Assembly (NCBI RefSeq): GCF_900176415.1
Contig: NZ_FWXO01000004.1
Location: 62,001-126,000 of the forward strand
DNA: 64,000 nt
Source of the DNA: Cellulophaga tyrosinoxydans
GTDB lineage: Bacteria; Bacteroidota; Bacteroidia; Flavobacteriales; Flavobacteriaceae
Reading direction: 5' to 3'
In this document: one piece after another, positions 54,214-63,445 of the stretch
Layout: each line of letters begins with the position of its first letter
Position numbering within the stretch: the stretch's first letter is position 1
The notes under the pieces: generated by a model
Databases searched by the model: none
The model's input: the letters and a program-made list of their open reading frames with translations, nothing else
What the model was told of the DNA's origin: nothing
Program-made: the position numbers and the translations under genes

Positions 54214-54699
54214 TTAAAACTTAATTTCAAAGGCCTCAAAAAAATGACTTAATGTCCAAGCGGGACCAATCATTAGAAATTGTAAATCTTTTAAAAACGA
54301 TGGCTTCTTTCCTTCATGATTATGGCCTACAAATTGTCCGATCCATGCCACAACAAAAATAGCGAGCATAATAGTCCATAATGGCGTCATAAAGCTTATG
54401 GCAATTAACTGTATTATTAGTAATACTAGTGCGGAAAATAAAACCATACCAATAAATAAATATTTTGATAAGCGATAATAATAAATTAAACCTAATAAGA
54501 TAACAAAGGTTCCTAAGTGCATGTAGGGCTGCACAATAGAAGGGAAAAAATTCGTAAATGTTTGTGGTACTGGAATACTTGCAAGTAAACCAATTAAACT
54601 AAAAAAAATTAAGGGGACACATACAAAATGTATGTTTTTGTTCATTTTTGTTTGATGACTTTCGCCATATTCATTCAACAAAATGTCAATTTTTCTCAT
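54214..54699 (-). CDS. Mpo1/DUF962-family membrane oxygenase-like protein
   Basis: A 161-residue membrane protein of the DUF962/Mpo1 family. Several hydrophobic helices (about 24-44, 62-80, 82-104, 106-125) with the conserved His residues of the iron-binding set seen as KNIHFVCVPLIFF near residue 23 and IGQFVGHNHEGKKPSFLKD near 125-135. Yeast Mpo1 is an Fe(II) dioxygenase removing a carbon from 2-hydroxy fatty acids, so lipid alpha-oxidation is plausible. Not shown for bacteria of this group. Confidence 0.9.
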   Translation of the reverse strand: MRKIDILLNEYGESHQTKMNKNIHFVCVPLIFFSLIGLLASIPVPQTFTNFFPSIVQPYMHLGTFVILLGLIYYYRLSKYLFIGMVLFSALVLLIIQLIAISFMTPLWTIMLAIFVVAWIGQFVGHNHEGKKPSFLKDLQFLMIGPAWTLSHFFEAFEIKF

Positions 54700-54853
54700 G
54701 ATTAGCTTTATAATTTATAGTTAATGGTTGTGTAATAATACAAATATTTCTTAAAAAATTAAACTTTAGAATATAAACTGTTAAAAAAATGATTTTTGTG
54801 ATATTTATAAGTTAAATCCTTTTATATAAGTCAGAATATAAAACACTAAATTC

Positions 54854-54886
54854 AAAAAACCCAACAGTATATATGTTGGGTTTTTG
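54854..54886 (-). terminator. Hairpin terminator after the CotH gene
   Basis: AAAAACCCAACA / TGTTGGGTTTTT with a short loop, about 55 bases beyond the CotH stop on the minus strand. Confidence 0.85.
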
Positions 54887-54941
54887 AGTGAAAACTTACA
54901 TTAAATTAAACCTTTTAACAATACTCAAATACGTGTCAACA

Positions 54942-56369
54942 TTAATCTAAATAATCCACTACTGCATTTTCTCTAGATGTTACATGGCTTTTTAATTCAT
55001 TTATTGCTGATTGGAAATCGGAACTTGAATTTAAGAAAGTATAACCTGCAACTTCAATATTTGCATAAGGCGCTATTAAATTAGCATAAGAGGTATACTT
55101 AGGCTGCATAATACTTGCGTTAAATACCGTTGCTACAACACTTTCGACATATTCATCGTACTTTTCTTTATAAGTTGCATCTTGATATAGATATCCTATT
55201 AATGGCCATTCGGCTGAGTTTAAATTAGAAAAGTCTAATGCCAAGGCACCTTCTCTATTACCTACTTGTAATGCTTCATTATTGTCCCATGGTATCCAAG
55301 ATAATTTCTCCGTATCTGCATTATTATATAAATAATAATTATGTGTCATTCTTCCATAAGTATCCCAATTTTGAATTACTGTATTTACTGCTAAATATTT
55401 TAAAAACTCATCTGCATCAAATACCGTTTCTAAATTTGCACGCCAAGCAACAGGATCAGTTGTTCTGTTATCAGCATGTAAGGCACTAAATAAGTTTAAT
55501 ATATCTGAATAGTCTGCATCGTCCTCATTAGTTTTCTTTACAAAAACATCTTCTGTAAATGTACCTGCAACAAAGCTTGCACCTGTGCCATCTGGCTTAT
55601 ATAAATTACCATCGTTATCGGAAAATTGTGTATCAATTAAGGTATCATCTACCTCTTCCACTAATGTATACACGCCAAAATATGTTGGGCCATCACCAAA
55701 ATCTACATAAACTGTATAAAATGCCGCCTTTGAACTTGGCACTCCAAAATCTCTGAAAACATCAGTTGCCACTTTTTCACGTAACATAGATTTATCATTG
55801 TAATTATTTTTTAGACTCAGTTTTTTAAATCCGTAAAAACGTTGATTATCTATTTGCGGATATTGATCTTCAAATTCGTCAAAATCTAATTTAAACGATA
55901 ATTTTAAATTACCACTAGACCAAGTAGATTGCAGACTAGAATTACCTTTAAATCTTACACCAACACGATACCACTCTTTGCCTTCGTAGAACACCTCCCC
56001 TGGAACAAAAATTGGATCTTCATCTGATTCTATTAAGCCCGAACCTGCATTTGTACGACCAAATGTACCATAGGTAGCTGTCATATCATCAAGCATCATT
56101 TGCCAACGATCTGCAGTTATAACAATATCAATACGTTTTACCGCATCATCTTCAAATACTTCATCATAATTTGGGTCCGCTGATTTACTATGGGTTTCTG
56201 TTGTCCAATCTGTAACTTCAAAAGTTGAATCTGAATAATCCTCTACATAAGTTACTTCATTAGATGATTCATCAATGGTATTGTCTGTAACACTGGAACT
56301 GTTATCTGAGCAAGCAAATACTAGCAATAGTTGAAATGCTAAGCCAAAAATTATACTACCCTTTTTCAT
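54942..56369 (-). CDS. CotH-kinase-family lipoprotein
   Basis: A 475-residue lipoprotein (signal ending VFAC, Cys near 20, followed by an acidic linker). The CotH kinase-like domain spans about 140-440. It has GVRFKGNSSLQSTWSSGNLK, LSLKNNYNDKSMLREKVATD, and FGVYTLVEEVDDTLIDTQF, and the atypical-kinase catalytic cluster appears as WIPWDNNEAL. Homologous CotH kinases phosphorylate spore coat or secreted proteins. In Bacteroidota the substrates are unknown and the protein should face outward on the membrane. Confidence 0.92.
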   Translation of the reverse strand: MKKGSIIFGLAFQLLLVFACSDNSSSVTDNTIDESSNEVTYVEDYSDSTFEVTDWTTETHSKSADPNYDEVFEDDAVKRIDIVITADRWQMMLDDMTATYGTFGRTNAGSGLIESDEDPIFVPGEVFYEGKEWYRVGVRFKGNSSLQSTWSSGNLKLSFKLDFDEFEDQYPQIDNQRFYGFKKLSLKNNYNDKSMLREKVATDVFRDFGVPSSKAAFYTVYVDFGDGPTYFGVYTLVEEVDDTLIDTQFSDNDGNLYKPDGTGASFVAGTFTEDVFVKKTNEDDADYSDILNLFSALHADNRTTDPVAWRANLETVFDADEFLKYLAVNTVIQNWDTYGRMTHNYYLYNNADTEKLSWIPWDNNEALQVGNREGALALDFSNLNSAEWPLIGYLYQDATYKEKYDEYVESVVATVFNASIMQPKYTSYANLIAPYANIEVAGYTFLNSSSDFQSAINELKSHVTSRENAVVDYLD

Positions 56370-56650
56370 ATCTATTTTTTATTTGTTAATGAATATTCCT
56401 TTAACAAAGGTGCTAATAAGTAGTATGCAGAATTTTTCCTTTCAGTGAGTAGGCTCAACTTTTAAGTAAAATAAACGCTCCATTCAGTAAAATAAAAACC
56501 AAAAATTAGAAGGCTATTTTTTTTTGAACTAACTCCCTTATAGAGAATACATTGGATACTGTAGTGGAAAATTGTGAATATCTCTTACTTGTTAAAAGTG
56601 AAAAAAGTTTTATTTACACCTACTTTTGGCACCCCAAAAACAAATAAATT

Positions 56651-57244
56651 ATGAGTGCAACTTGGTACGAGTGTAAAGTAAAATACAGAAAATTAGATGA
56701 TGCTACAGGCATGCAAAAAGTGAAAACAGAGCCATTTTTAGTGGATGCTATTTCGTATACAGAAGCTGAAAGTAGAATTACAGAAGAGATGGCTGCCTAC
56801 TTAAGTGATAGTGATGAAATTAAAATAACAAATATTAAAGTCGCTAATTACTCTGAAATTCATCCTTTTGAAAATTCAGACCGTTGGTTTAAATCTAAAG
56901 TATCTTTAATTGCTTTTGATGAAGAAAGCGGTAAGGAACGTAAAACAAATATGTATCTTCTAGTTCAAGCAAATGATGTTAAAGAGGCCTACGACAACAC
57001 TGTTTCGGTTATGAAAGACACTATGGGCGATTATACAATTCCTTCCATTACGGAATCGCCTATCATGGATGTTTTTCCTTATTTCTCTGGTGAAGAAGAT
57101 GATTTGGAGCGATTAGAAAAGTTTAACGCCGCAAAAGCCTCTACGCCACAGATAGGAAATTTAAACGAAGATTTAGAATTAGCAGATGCCATTGCTCAGG
57201 AACAAAATACTACTTTTGAGCCGCTAGGCGTAGAAGAGGAATAA
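56651..57244 (+). CDS. DUF4494 family protein
   Basis: A 197-residue cytosolic protein of the Bacteroidota DUF4494 family: it opens SATWYECKVKYRKLDDATGM, followed by FLVDAISYTEAESRITEEMA, and later KSKVSLIAFDEESGKERKT and NMYLLVQANDVKEAYDNTVS, the family landmarks. The C-terminal 50 residues are an acidic extension. Function unknown. It ends at a hairpin terminator; a TACTTTTG -7-like element lies 22 bases upstream of the start. Confidence 0.92.
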   Translation: MSATWYECKVKYRKLDDATGMQKVKTEPFLVDAISYTEAESRITEEMAAYLSDSDEIKITNIKVANYSEIHPFENSDRWFKSKVSLIAFDEESGKERKTNMYLLVQANDVKEAYDNTVSVMKDTMGDYTIPSITESPIMDVFPYFSGEEDDLERLEKFNAAKASTPQIGNLNEDLELADAIAQEQNTTFEPLGVEEE

Positions 57245-57266
57245 AAGCTATATTTGGTATAATATT

Positions 57267-57308
57267 AAAGGGAAGTCTTTTCTACGAAAGAGCTTCCCTT
57301 TATTTTTT
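57267..57308 (+). terminator. Hairpin terminator after the DUF4494 gene
   Basis: AAAGGGAAG / CTTCCCTTT outer stem, with an inner CTTT/AAAG stem, followed by T-rich sequence. Confidence 0.82.
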
Positions 57309-57324
57309 TATAGTTTTTTGGGAA

Positions 57325-57640
57325 TTATTCTATAATGGCAACAACTTCATAGGCACGTGTTCCTTGATATTGAATTTTTCCTAAAGAACATCATTATACT
57401 CACAATATTCTTGATTGTCAAGCACCACTTTTTCTGCCTTATCAGGAAGCTCATAAACAATTGTTCCAACTTCCGGCTGCACTACTTGGTACTCCTTATC
57501 GTAAGATTGATAAAATACACCATCAAAGAAAAAATAATTTCTATTATTAAATTTTATAGTTCTGTAACCAATAGGCAAACTACGTATTCTTAATCCAATA
57601 CTTGGCGCAAGGACAGTCACTTCATCCACAAATAGGCCTC
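57325..57640 (-). pseudogene. Broken DUF6515-family gene
   Basis: The minus strand reads the C-terminal domain of a DUF6515-like envelope protein: APSIGLRIRSLPIGYRTIKF, NYFFFDGVFYQSYDKEYQVV, QPEVGTIVYELP, EYNDVL. At VL the frame hits TAG. Adding one base there (CTTTA_GGAAAA) restores GKIQYQGTRAYEVVAIIE and a normal stop at 57325-57327. Upstream, the usual signal peptide and His/Arg-rich N-terminus are missing, and an in-frame TGA stands at 57639-57641. So it is truncated at the 5' end and frameshifted near the 3' end. Confidence 0.78.
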
Positions 57641-57710
57641 AATATTGATGAAAAAAAGTTATTCAATATGATTTAAAATGTTTAAACTGTTGTTAAAATA
57701 AGTTAAAAAT

Positions 57711-57741
57711 GAATGTTCATTCTTTTTTTGCACTAACTTTG
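57711..57741 (+). promoter_or_regulatory. TetR operator and promoter
   Basis: GAATGTTCATTC (57711-57722) is a perfect GAATG/CATTC inverted repeat, and TAACTTTG (57734-57741) is a full -7 match, 11 bases later. The tetR start is 19 bases downstream. A repressor bound here would block the whole operon. Confidence 0.6.
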
Positions 57742-57760
57742 CTCTGTAATTATATTAATC

Positions 57761-58339
57761 ATGGCTACACTTCAAAAAAGCATAGAAAAAAAAGCAGCTC
57801 TTATTCGCGCAACGATACATTTAGTTAACAATAATGGCTTTCACGATACGCCTATGTCTAAGATTGCTAAAATGGCAAATGTATCACCTGCTACGATTTA
57901 CCTCTATTTTGATAGCAAACAAGATTTGGTAAACAAAACGTATTTAGAAGTTAAAGAAACTTTTACAAGCTATGCGTTTGCAACCTATAATGATCAAATG
58001 AATCTTAAGGAAGGATTTGAGATTATTTGGAAACGAATAGCAGATTTTAAACTAAAAGAATGTGAAGAAGCTATGTTTTTAGCACAATGCGATAATACCC
58101 CTATGATTGATGAATCTAGCAGGCAAGAAGGTATCAAGCATTTACAACCATTGCTTCAATTGTGGGAAAGAGGAAAGCAAGAAGGAATACTAAAACCTAT
58201 TTCGGACTATTTGTTATATGCTTATACTATAAATCCATTGTCTTTTTTAATGATCATGCAGCAAAGAAGTGTCTTTGAATTAACTAAAGAGCATATAGAA
58301 GAAGCCTACCAAGCAGCTTGGGATAGCATAAAAAAATAA
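57761..58339 (+). CDS. TetR/AcrR-family regulator
   Basis: A 192-residue regulator. N-terminal TetR HTH (about 12-55): IRATIHLVNNNGFHDTPMSK, then ANVSPATIYLYFDSKQDLVN, the standard recognition-helix motif. The C-terminal ligand domain has Cys residues (KECEEAMFLAQCDN) that could sense electrophiles. First gene of the detoxification operon; an inverted repeat lies in its promoter, so it likely represses its own operon until a ligand binds. Confidence 0.94.
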   Translation: MATLQKSIEKKAALIRATIHLVNNNGFHDTPMSKIAKMANVSPATIYLYFDSKQDLVNKTYLEVKETFTSYAFATYNDQMNLKEGFEIIWKRIADFKLKECEEAMFLAQCDNTPMIDESSRQEGIKHLQPLLQLWERGKQEGILKPISDYLLYAYTINPLSFLMIMQQRSVFELTKEHIEEAYQAAWDSIKK

Positions 58340-58361
58340 TAAATTAATTATATAACTAAAA

Positions 58362-58994
58362 ATGGAATTACTAGATAAATTAAACTGGAGATACGCCGCA
58401 AAAGCGATGAATGGTAAAAAAGTTCCACAAGATAAAATAGATCGTATTATTGAGGCTGCACGCTTGGCCCCTACCTCAAGCGGTTTACAGCCTTTTGAAA
58501 TTTACGTTATTACCAATAAAGAAATAAAAGAAAAAATAAAACCCGTAGCTTGGAATCAGTCTGTAATAACAGATTGCTCACATTTATTGGTGTTTGCGGC
58601 TTGGGATACCTACACGGCAGAGCGAATTAATAAAATGTTTGATTTAACCAATGAAATTCGTGGTTTTAAAAATGAAGGCTGGGAGAATTATAGACAAATG
58701 TTATTAAATTCTTATCCTCAAAAAGATGCTGAGGTAAACTTTAATCACGCTGCAAAGCAAGCCTATATAGCTTTTTCACAAGCCATAGCTGCTGCTGCAT
58801 TTGAAGGCGTAGATGCTACACCTATTGAAGGTTTTGATCCTGATGCTGTAGACAAAATATTAGGACTGCGCGAAAAAGGTTTACGGAGTGCTGTATTGTT
58901 ACCTTTAGGCTACAGACAAGAAGACAAAGATTGGTTGGTAAATCTAACGAAAGTCAGAAAAAGTACTGAAGATTTAGTAACGGTAATAGATTAA
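58362..58994 (+). CDS. Nitroreductase-family oxidoreductase
   Basis: A 210-residue FMN-dependent nitroreductase. Start LDKLNWRYAAKAMNGKKVPQ, then ARLAPTSSGLQPFEIYVIT, AKQAYIAFSQAIAAAAFEGV, DATPIEGFDPDAVDKILGLR. It shares the layout of the NfsB-like protein at 45698-46372 (a paralogue; both contain a KQ-x-YIA and PIEGF region). Second gene of the TetR operon, 22 bases after tetR. Likely reduces quinones or nitro compounds. Confidence 0.93.
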   Translation: MELLDKLNWRYAAKAMNGKKVPQDKIDRIIEAARLAPTSSGLQPFEIYVITNKEIKEKIKPVAWNQSVITDCSHLLVFAAWDTYTAERINKMFDLTNEIRGFKNEGWENYRQMLLNSYPQKDAEVNFNHAAKQAYIAFSQAIAAAAFEGVDATPIEGFDPDAVDKILGLREKGLRSAVLLPLGYRQEDKDWLVNLTKVRKSTEDLVTVID

Positions 58995-58999
58995 AAAAA

Positions 59000-60004
59000 A
59001 TGATTATGAATCGAGCAATTATATTAAAGCAACGACCTGTTGGCAAACCAACTGCATCAGATTTCGAATTTTTAAAAGATGATTCTGAATTAACAATAAA
59101 AGATGGTGAATTACTATTAGAAACAAACTACGTTTCTGTCGACCCTTATTTAAGAGGGCGTATGAGTGATGCAAAATCTTATATACCGCCTTTTGAAGTC
59201 GGTAAGCCAATTAGTTCAGGGATTGTAGCAAAAGTAATTGCATCTAAGCACAACACCTTTAAAGCTGGCGATTATCTTGCGGGAATGTTGCCGTGGAAAA
59301 CACAGCAAATTTCTAACGGCGAGGGTTTAACCAAAGTGAATAAAGATTTAGCTCCTTTAAGTGCTTATTTGGGGGTTCTTGGATTGACTGGATTAACAGC
59401 TTATTTAGGATTAACTGAAATTGGAAAACCTAAAGCGGGGGAAACCATTGTTATTTCTGGTGCTGCTGGAGCCGTAGGCAGTATAGTTGGTCAGATAGCT
59501 AAAATAAAAGGCTTACGAGTTATAGGAATTGCTGGCACTAATGAAAAAATTGAAATGCTTACTTCAGATTTTGGGTTTGACGCCGGTATTAATTACAATG
59601 AAACTAAAGATATGAATGCTGCTATTAAAGCCGCAGCACCCAATGGAGTGGATATTTATTTTGATAATGTGGGTGGTCCTATCTCTGATGCTGTGCTTTT
59701 TAACATTAACAAATTCGCGAGAATGATTATTTGTGGTGCTATTTCTGTTTACAATAATACAGAACTACCAACGGGTTTAAGCGTACAACCTTTTTTAGTG
59801 AAAAATAGTGCATTAATGCAAGGTTTTATAGTATCTAATTATGCTGAAAAATTTCCAGAAGCAACGAAGCAATTAGCTTCTTGGTTAGCTGATGAAAAAT
59901 TAAAATATACCGAAACCATTGTAGAAGGTTTTGATAATATCCCGAGTGCATTTCTTGATTTATTTGATGGAAAAAACAAGGGGAAAATGATTGTGAAAAT
60001 TTAA
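59000..60004 (+). CDS. Medium-chain (MDR) NADP-dependent enone reductase-like enzyme
   Basis: A 334-residue MDR-superfamily protein of the leukotriene-B4/curcumin-reductase (CurA) type, zinc-free. N-terminal ILKQRPVGKPTASDFEFLKD, VSVDPYLRGRMSD, then the nucleotide-binding fold VISGAAGAVGSIVGQIAKIK, and FDNVGGPISDAVLFNINK. It should reduce alpha,beta-unsaturated ketones or aldehydes with NADPH. Alternative ATG at 59006. Third gene of the operon, 5 bases after the nitroreductase. Confidence 0.93.
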   Translation: MIMNRAIILKQRPVGKPTASDFEFLKDDSELTIKDGELLLETNYVSVDPYLRGRMSDAKSYIPPFEVGKPISSGIVAKVIASKHNTFKAGDYLAGMLPWKTQQISNGEGLTKVNKDLAPLSAYLGVLGLTGLTAYLGLTEIGKPKAGETIVISGAAGAVGSIVGQIAKIKGLRVIGIAGTNEKIEMLTSDFGFDAGINYNETKDMNAAIKAAAPNGVDIYFDNVGGPISDAVLFNINKFARMIICGAISVYNNTELPTGLSVQPFLVKNSALMQGFIVSNYAEKFPEATKQLASWLADEKLKYTETIVEGFDNIPSAFLDLFDGKNKGKMIVKI

Positions 60005-60025
60005 AAGAAAATTAAAAAAAGGACT

Positions 60026-61186
60026 ATGAATAATTTTGAATATAAAAATCCAACAAAAATAATTTTTGGAAAAGATACTATTGGAAAATTAGCTAAAGAG
60101 ATTCCGACTGATGCCAAAGTATTAATGCTATATGGCGGAGGAAGCATCAAAAAAAACGGAATTTACGATCAAGTAAAATCGGCCTTAGCAAATGTTAATG
60201 TTATTGAATTTGGAGGTATTCCTGCGAATCCAGAGTATGCTATTTTAATGGAGGCTTTAACAATTATTAAAAAAGAAAATATCACCTATCTTTTAGCTGT
60301 TGGTGGTGGTTCTGTAATTGATGGAACTAAATTTTTATCAGCTGCAGCACTATACGAAGGTGAAACGCCTTGGGATATTTTAAAAAATAATATCAGATCT
60401 ACAAAAGGAATGCCTTTTGGTACCGTACTTACCCTACCTGCAACTGGTTCTGAAATGAACTCTGGCTCCGTAATTACTAGAAAAGAGACAAAAGAAAAGT
60501 TAGCTATGGGAGGTCCTGGTTTATTTCCGGCGTTTTCTATACTAGACCCACAGGTAATTACTTCTATTCCTAAGCATCAGATTGCAAACGGAATTACGGA
60601 TGCTTTTACGCATGTTTTAGAACAATATATGACCTACCCAGTTGGTGGTTTGTTACAAGATCGTTTTGCTGAGAGCATTTTACAAACCTTAATTGAAGTT
60701 GCTCCTAAAGTATTAAAAGATCCTACCAATTATGAAGCTGCTGCAAACTTTATGTGGAGTTGTACCATGGCATTAAACGGCTTAATTCAACAAGGTGTTC
60801 CAGGCGATTGGGCGGTACATATGATGGGGCATGAATTAACTGCTTTATTTGGTATTGACCACGCAAGAACATTGGCTGTAATCGCGCCAAGTCATTACAA
60901 ATACAATTTTGAAGCTAAAAAAGTAAAACTTGCACAATACGGAGAAAGGGTTTGGAATATTACCAATGGTAGTATAGATGATAAGGCTTATGCCGCCATA
61001 GAAAAAACCGAAGCATTCTTTAAGGAGTTAGGTATCGAGACTAAACTATCGGACTATACCAAAGATTATGAAGGTACGGCTGAAGAAATTGCTAAACGTT
61101 TTACCGATAGAGGTTGGTTAGGTTTAGGGGAACATAAATCTCTAACCCCGAACGATGCAGAGAAAATTGTTAAAATGGCTTACTAA
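60026..61186 (+). CDS. Iron-containing alcohol dehydrogenase (YqhD-like)
   Basis: A 386-residue Fe-ADH of the YqhD/BDH branch. N-terminal NPTKIIFGKDTIGKLAKEIP, the nucleotide-binding LAVGGGSVIDGTKFLSAAAL, LPATGSEMNSGSVITRKETK, and the metal site DAFTHVLEQYM with HMMGHELTALFGIDHARTLA (His residues). YqhD reduces a wide range of aldehydes with NADPH. Fourth gene of the operon. Fits aldehyde or methylglyoxal clearance. Confidence 0.95.
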   Translation: MNNFEYKNPTKIIFGKDTIGKLAKEIPTDAKVLMLYGGGSIKKNGIYDQVKSALANVNVIEFGGIPANPEYAILMEALTIIKKENITYLLAVGGGSVIDGTKFLSAAALYEGETPWDILKNNIRSTKGMPFGTVLTLPATGSEMNSGSVITRKETKEKLAMGGPGLFPAFSILDPQVITSIPKHQIANGITDAFTHVLEQYMTYPVGGLLQDRFAESILQTLIEVAPKVLKDPTNYEAAANFMWSCTMALNGLIQQGVPGDWAVHMMGHELTALFGIDHARTLAVIAPSHYKYNFEAKKVKLAQYGERVWNITNGSIDDKAYAAIEKTEAFFKELGIETKLSDYTKDYEGTAEEIAKRFTDRGWLGLGEHKSLTPNDAEKIVKMAY

Positions 61187-61202
61187 AATTAAAAAAGATA
61201 AA

Positions 61203-61883
61203 ATGAAAATATTATTTGTATTAACATCTCATGACAAATTAGGAGATACAGGAAAAAAAACAGGCTTTTGGATTGAAGAATTTGCAAGTCCGTATTATAA
61301 TTTATTGGATAAAGGCGCTGAAATTACTTTAGCTACACCAAAGGGTGGCGCTGCACCTATTGATCCAAGTAGCGATACTCCAAGTGCAAGTACCGAAGCT
61401 ACAGAACGTTTTAAAAAAGACACTGTTGCTCAGAACAAAATTAAAAACACAAAGGTTTTGTCTACAATTAACGCGGATGAATTTGATGCAGTTTTTTATC
61501 CTGGTGGTCATGGTCCTTTATGGGATTTGGCTAATGATAAAAACTCGATTGCATTAATTGAACAATTTAATGCGCAGCAAAAACCAATTGCCTTTGTATG
61601 CCATGCACCTGCTGCATTAAAAAATGTAAAAGGTATTGATAAGAGAACGCCTCTTGTACATGGTAAAAAAGTGACTGGCTTTACCAATTCTGAAGAAGCT
61701 GCCGTACAATTAACAGAAGTTGTTCCATTTCTAGTAGAAAATATGCTAATTGAAAATGGCGGTATGTATTCTAATGAAGCTGATTGGGCTGCTTATGCTG
61801 TTCAAGATGGCAACCTAATTACAGGTCAAAATCCAGCATCTTCGGAATTAGTTGCTGAAAAACTATTAGCAGCACTAAATTAA
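61203..61883 (+). CDS. DJ-1/PfpI-superfamily protein (Hsp31-like)
   Basis: A 226-residue protein of the DJ-1/PfpI superfamily, class I glutamine amidotransferase-like. The LTSHDKLGDTGKKTGFWIEE start and ATPKGGAAPIDPSS are typical of Hsp31/PfpI proteins with glyoxalase III-like activity. The nucleophile elbow Cys lies in AFVCHAPAALKNVKG, with Glu in FWIEEFASP as partner and FYPGGHGPLWDLA before. Start ATG 61203 lies just after the ADH stop at 61186; an in-frame ATG at 61155 would overlap it. Last gene of the detoxification operon. Confidence 0.93.
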   Translation: MKILFVLTSHDKLGDTGKKTGFWIEEFASPYYNLLDKGAEITLATPKGGAAPIDPSSDTPSASTEATERFKKDTVAQNKIKNTKVLSTINADEFDAVFYPGGHGPLWDLANDKNSIALIEQFNAQQKPIAFVCHAPAALKNVKGIDKRTPLVHGKKVTGFTNSEEAAVQLTEVVPFLVENMLIENGGMYSNEADWAAYAVQDGNLITGQNPASSELVAEKLLAALN

Positions 61884-61904
61884 TTTTCGACTTCATTAAA
61901 CATT

Positions 61905-61940
61905 AAAAAAGCCTGAAAACAATATGTCTTCAGGCTTTTT
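61905..61940. terminator. Hairpin terminator of the detoxification operon
   Basis: AAAAAGCCTGAA / TTCAGGCTTTTT with an 11-base loop, 22 bases after the DJ-1 gene stop. Confidence 0.88.
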
Positions 61941-62076
61941 ATTCTCTTTATTCTCTTTACTCTCTAGATTCTAGACCAAAAAATTAGAATTACGCACTAC
62001 ACATTTCAGTAAAGCACACCTCCCGCTAAATATATTTTTTAAGAAATTAGTTTCTGTTTGTATCTTTCATGGCGCA

Positions 62077-62655
62077 ATGAATAAGCATAAACATTTTAAA
62101 CTTCACAAACCTTTTGGTGTCTTGAGTCAGTTTACATCAAATGACGCTAAAGAGTCTCGTAACAAACTATTTTTAGGTAATGTATATAATTTTCCTGAGG
62201 GCATAATGCCTGTAGGACGCTTAGATGAAAAATCTGAAGGCTTACTGCTTTTAACTACGGATGGAAAACTAAGTGACACCATAAATCAATCTGGAATCGA
62301 AAAAGAGTATTACGCGCAATTGGATGGATTAATAACAAATGAAGCCTTAAATATGCTCACAAACGGAATTGAAATAGGTTTTGCTGGTAAAAAATACGTA
62401 ACCCAACCATGTATAGCCAAATTACTGACCGACGCTCCTACCCTTTCTGAACCTGATAAAAAATTACGTATTGGAGCACACAGACCTAATTCTTGGATCA
62501 GTATTACAATAACAGAAGGTAAGTTTCGTCAGGTGCGTAAAATGACGGCTGCTGTAGGCTATCCAACCATACGTTTAGTGCGTGTAAGAATTGGTACAGT
62601 TTTATTAGAAAACATGAAACCAGGTGAAGTTATTCCATTAGATTTCTTAATCTAA
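62077..62655 (+). CDS. rluE: rRNA pseudouridine synthase (RluE/RsuA family)
   Basis: A 192-residue pseudouridine synthase. HFKLHKPFGVLSQF (the K-P-x-G start), the catalytic motif GRLDEKSEGLLLLT (Asp as nucleophile), and ITITEGKFRQVRKMTAAVGY, then LVRVRIGTVLL are all family landmarks of RsuA/RluE, without an S4 domain. E. coli RluE modifies U2457 of 23S rRNA; the shorter N-terminus here fits the same group. Monocistronic. Confidence 0.92.
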   Translation: MNKHKHFKLHKPFGVLSQFTSNDAKESRNKLFLGNVYNFPEGIMPVGRLDEKSEGLLLLTTDGKLSDTINQSGIEKEYYAQLDGLITNEALNMLTNGIEIGFAGKKYVTQPCIAKLLTDAPTLSEPDKKLRIGAHRPNSWISITITEGKFRQVRKMTAAVGYPTIRLVRVRIGTVLLENMKPGEVIPLDFLI

Positions 62656-62675
62656 TGTACTATCCTAATTAATAA

Positions 62676-63380
62676 CTACTCTAAATCTTTATTTTTAGAT
62701 TCACTGATAGCTGAAATTGGGGTTAAAGCAATCTTTCTAAATTCAACTTCAGATCCTTCTGCCTGTATTGCAATCTGCCCAATAGTTTCTTCAGCATTGT
62801 AACCATGATTTACAAAATCGTCATTTACCCAAACTTTTATTTCACCCTCAAAACACTCTATCACCATGGTGTTCCATTCACCTACAGGATTTTCTGATTC
62901 ATCAGTTAAATTTTTAATTCGTCTAAGTTTACCTTCAACTATACCCCAATCTTCTTTTGGACCGCGACGTTCTAGCATATTTTCTGTAGCGATATCCATT
63001 TGAATACACCAAAAATCACCTGCATTTTCATGCTCCATTTGTACCTCTATAGATTTTGGAAACATTTTATATAAAGCTCTTGGCGTTGATGCATATACTA
63101 GAATTCCACAATTGCCTGGCGTGCCAACAAATCTATAGTCAATATTTAATCGATAATTTTTATATTCTTTATTCGTAATTAAATGCCCTCTTGGTGTTCC
63201 AAGGCTAACCAGATGACCATCTCTAACTATAAAAGGATTTATGGTAGAAGGTATGGTGCCCATCTCGGGTACATCTACATGCCAACCTTCCAGATTTTTT
63301 CCGTTAAACAGACTTGTAGATTTGGTATTACAGCCAACTAAAACGATACAAAAAATTACTAAGTAAAATAATTTCGTCAT
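62676..63380 (-). CDS. DUF1080 (3-keto-disaccharide hydrolase-like) lipoprotein
   Basis: A 234-residue lipoprotein with signal ending VLVGC (Cys 17) and a DUF1080 domain: SLFNGKNLEGWHVDVPEMG, then YRLNIDYRFVGTPGNCGILV, QMEHENAGDFWCIQ, GEWNTMVIECFEGEIKVWVN, the family's concanavalin-like beta sandwich. Members hydrolyse 3-keto-glycosides or bind carbohydrate. It should act on the outer surface or periplasm. Monocistronic, ahead of the cut-off EamA gene on the same strand. Confidence 0.9.
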   Translation of the reverse strand: MTKLFYLVIFCIVLVGCNTKSTSLFNGKNLEGWHVDVPEMGTIPSTINPFIVRDGHLVSLGTPRGHLITNKEYKNYRLNIDYRFVGTPGNCGILVYASTPRALYKMFPKSIEVQMEHENAGDFWCIQMDIATENMLERRGPKEDWGIVEGKLRRIKNLTDESENPVGEWNTMVIECFEGEIKVWVNDDFVNHGYNAEETIGQIAIQAEGSEVEFRKIALTPISAISESKNKDLE

Positions 63381-63445
63381 ATTAAAATTTAGTTTACATT
63401 AACCTGATTAAACCCCTAATTAACAGCCGATTAATTAAATTTAAT

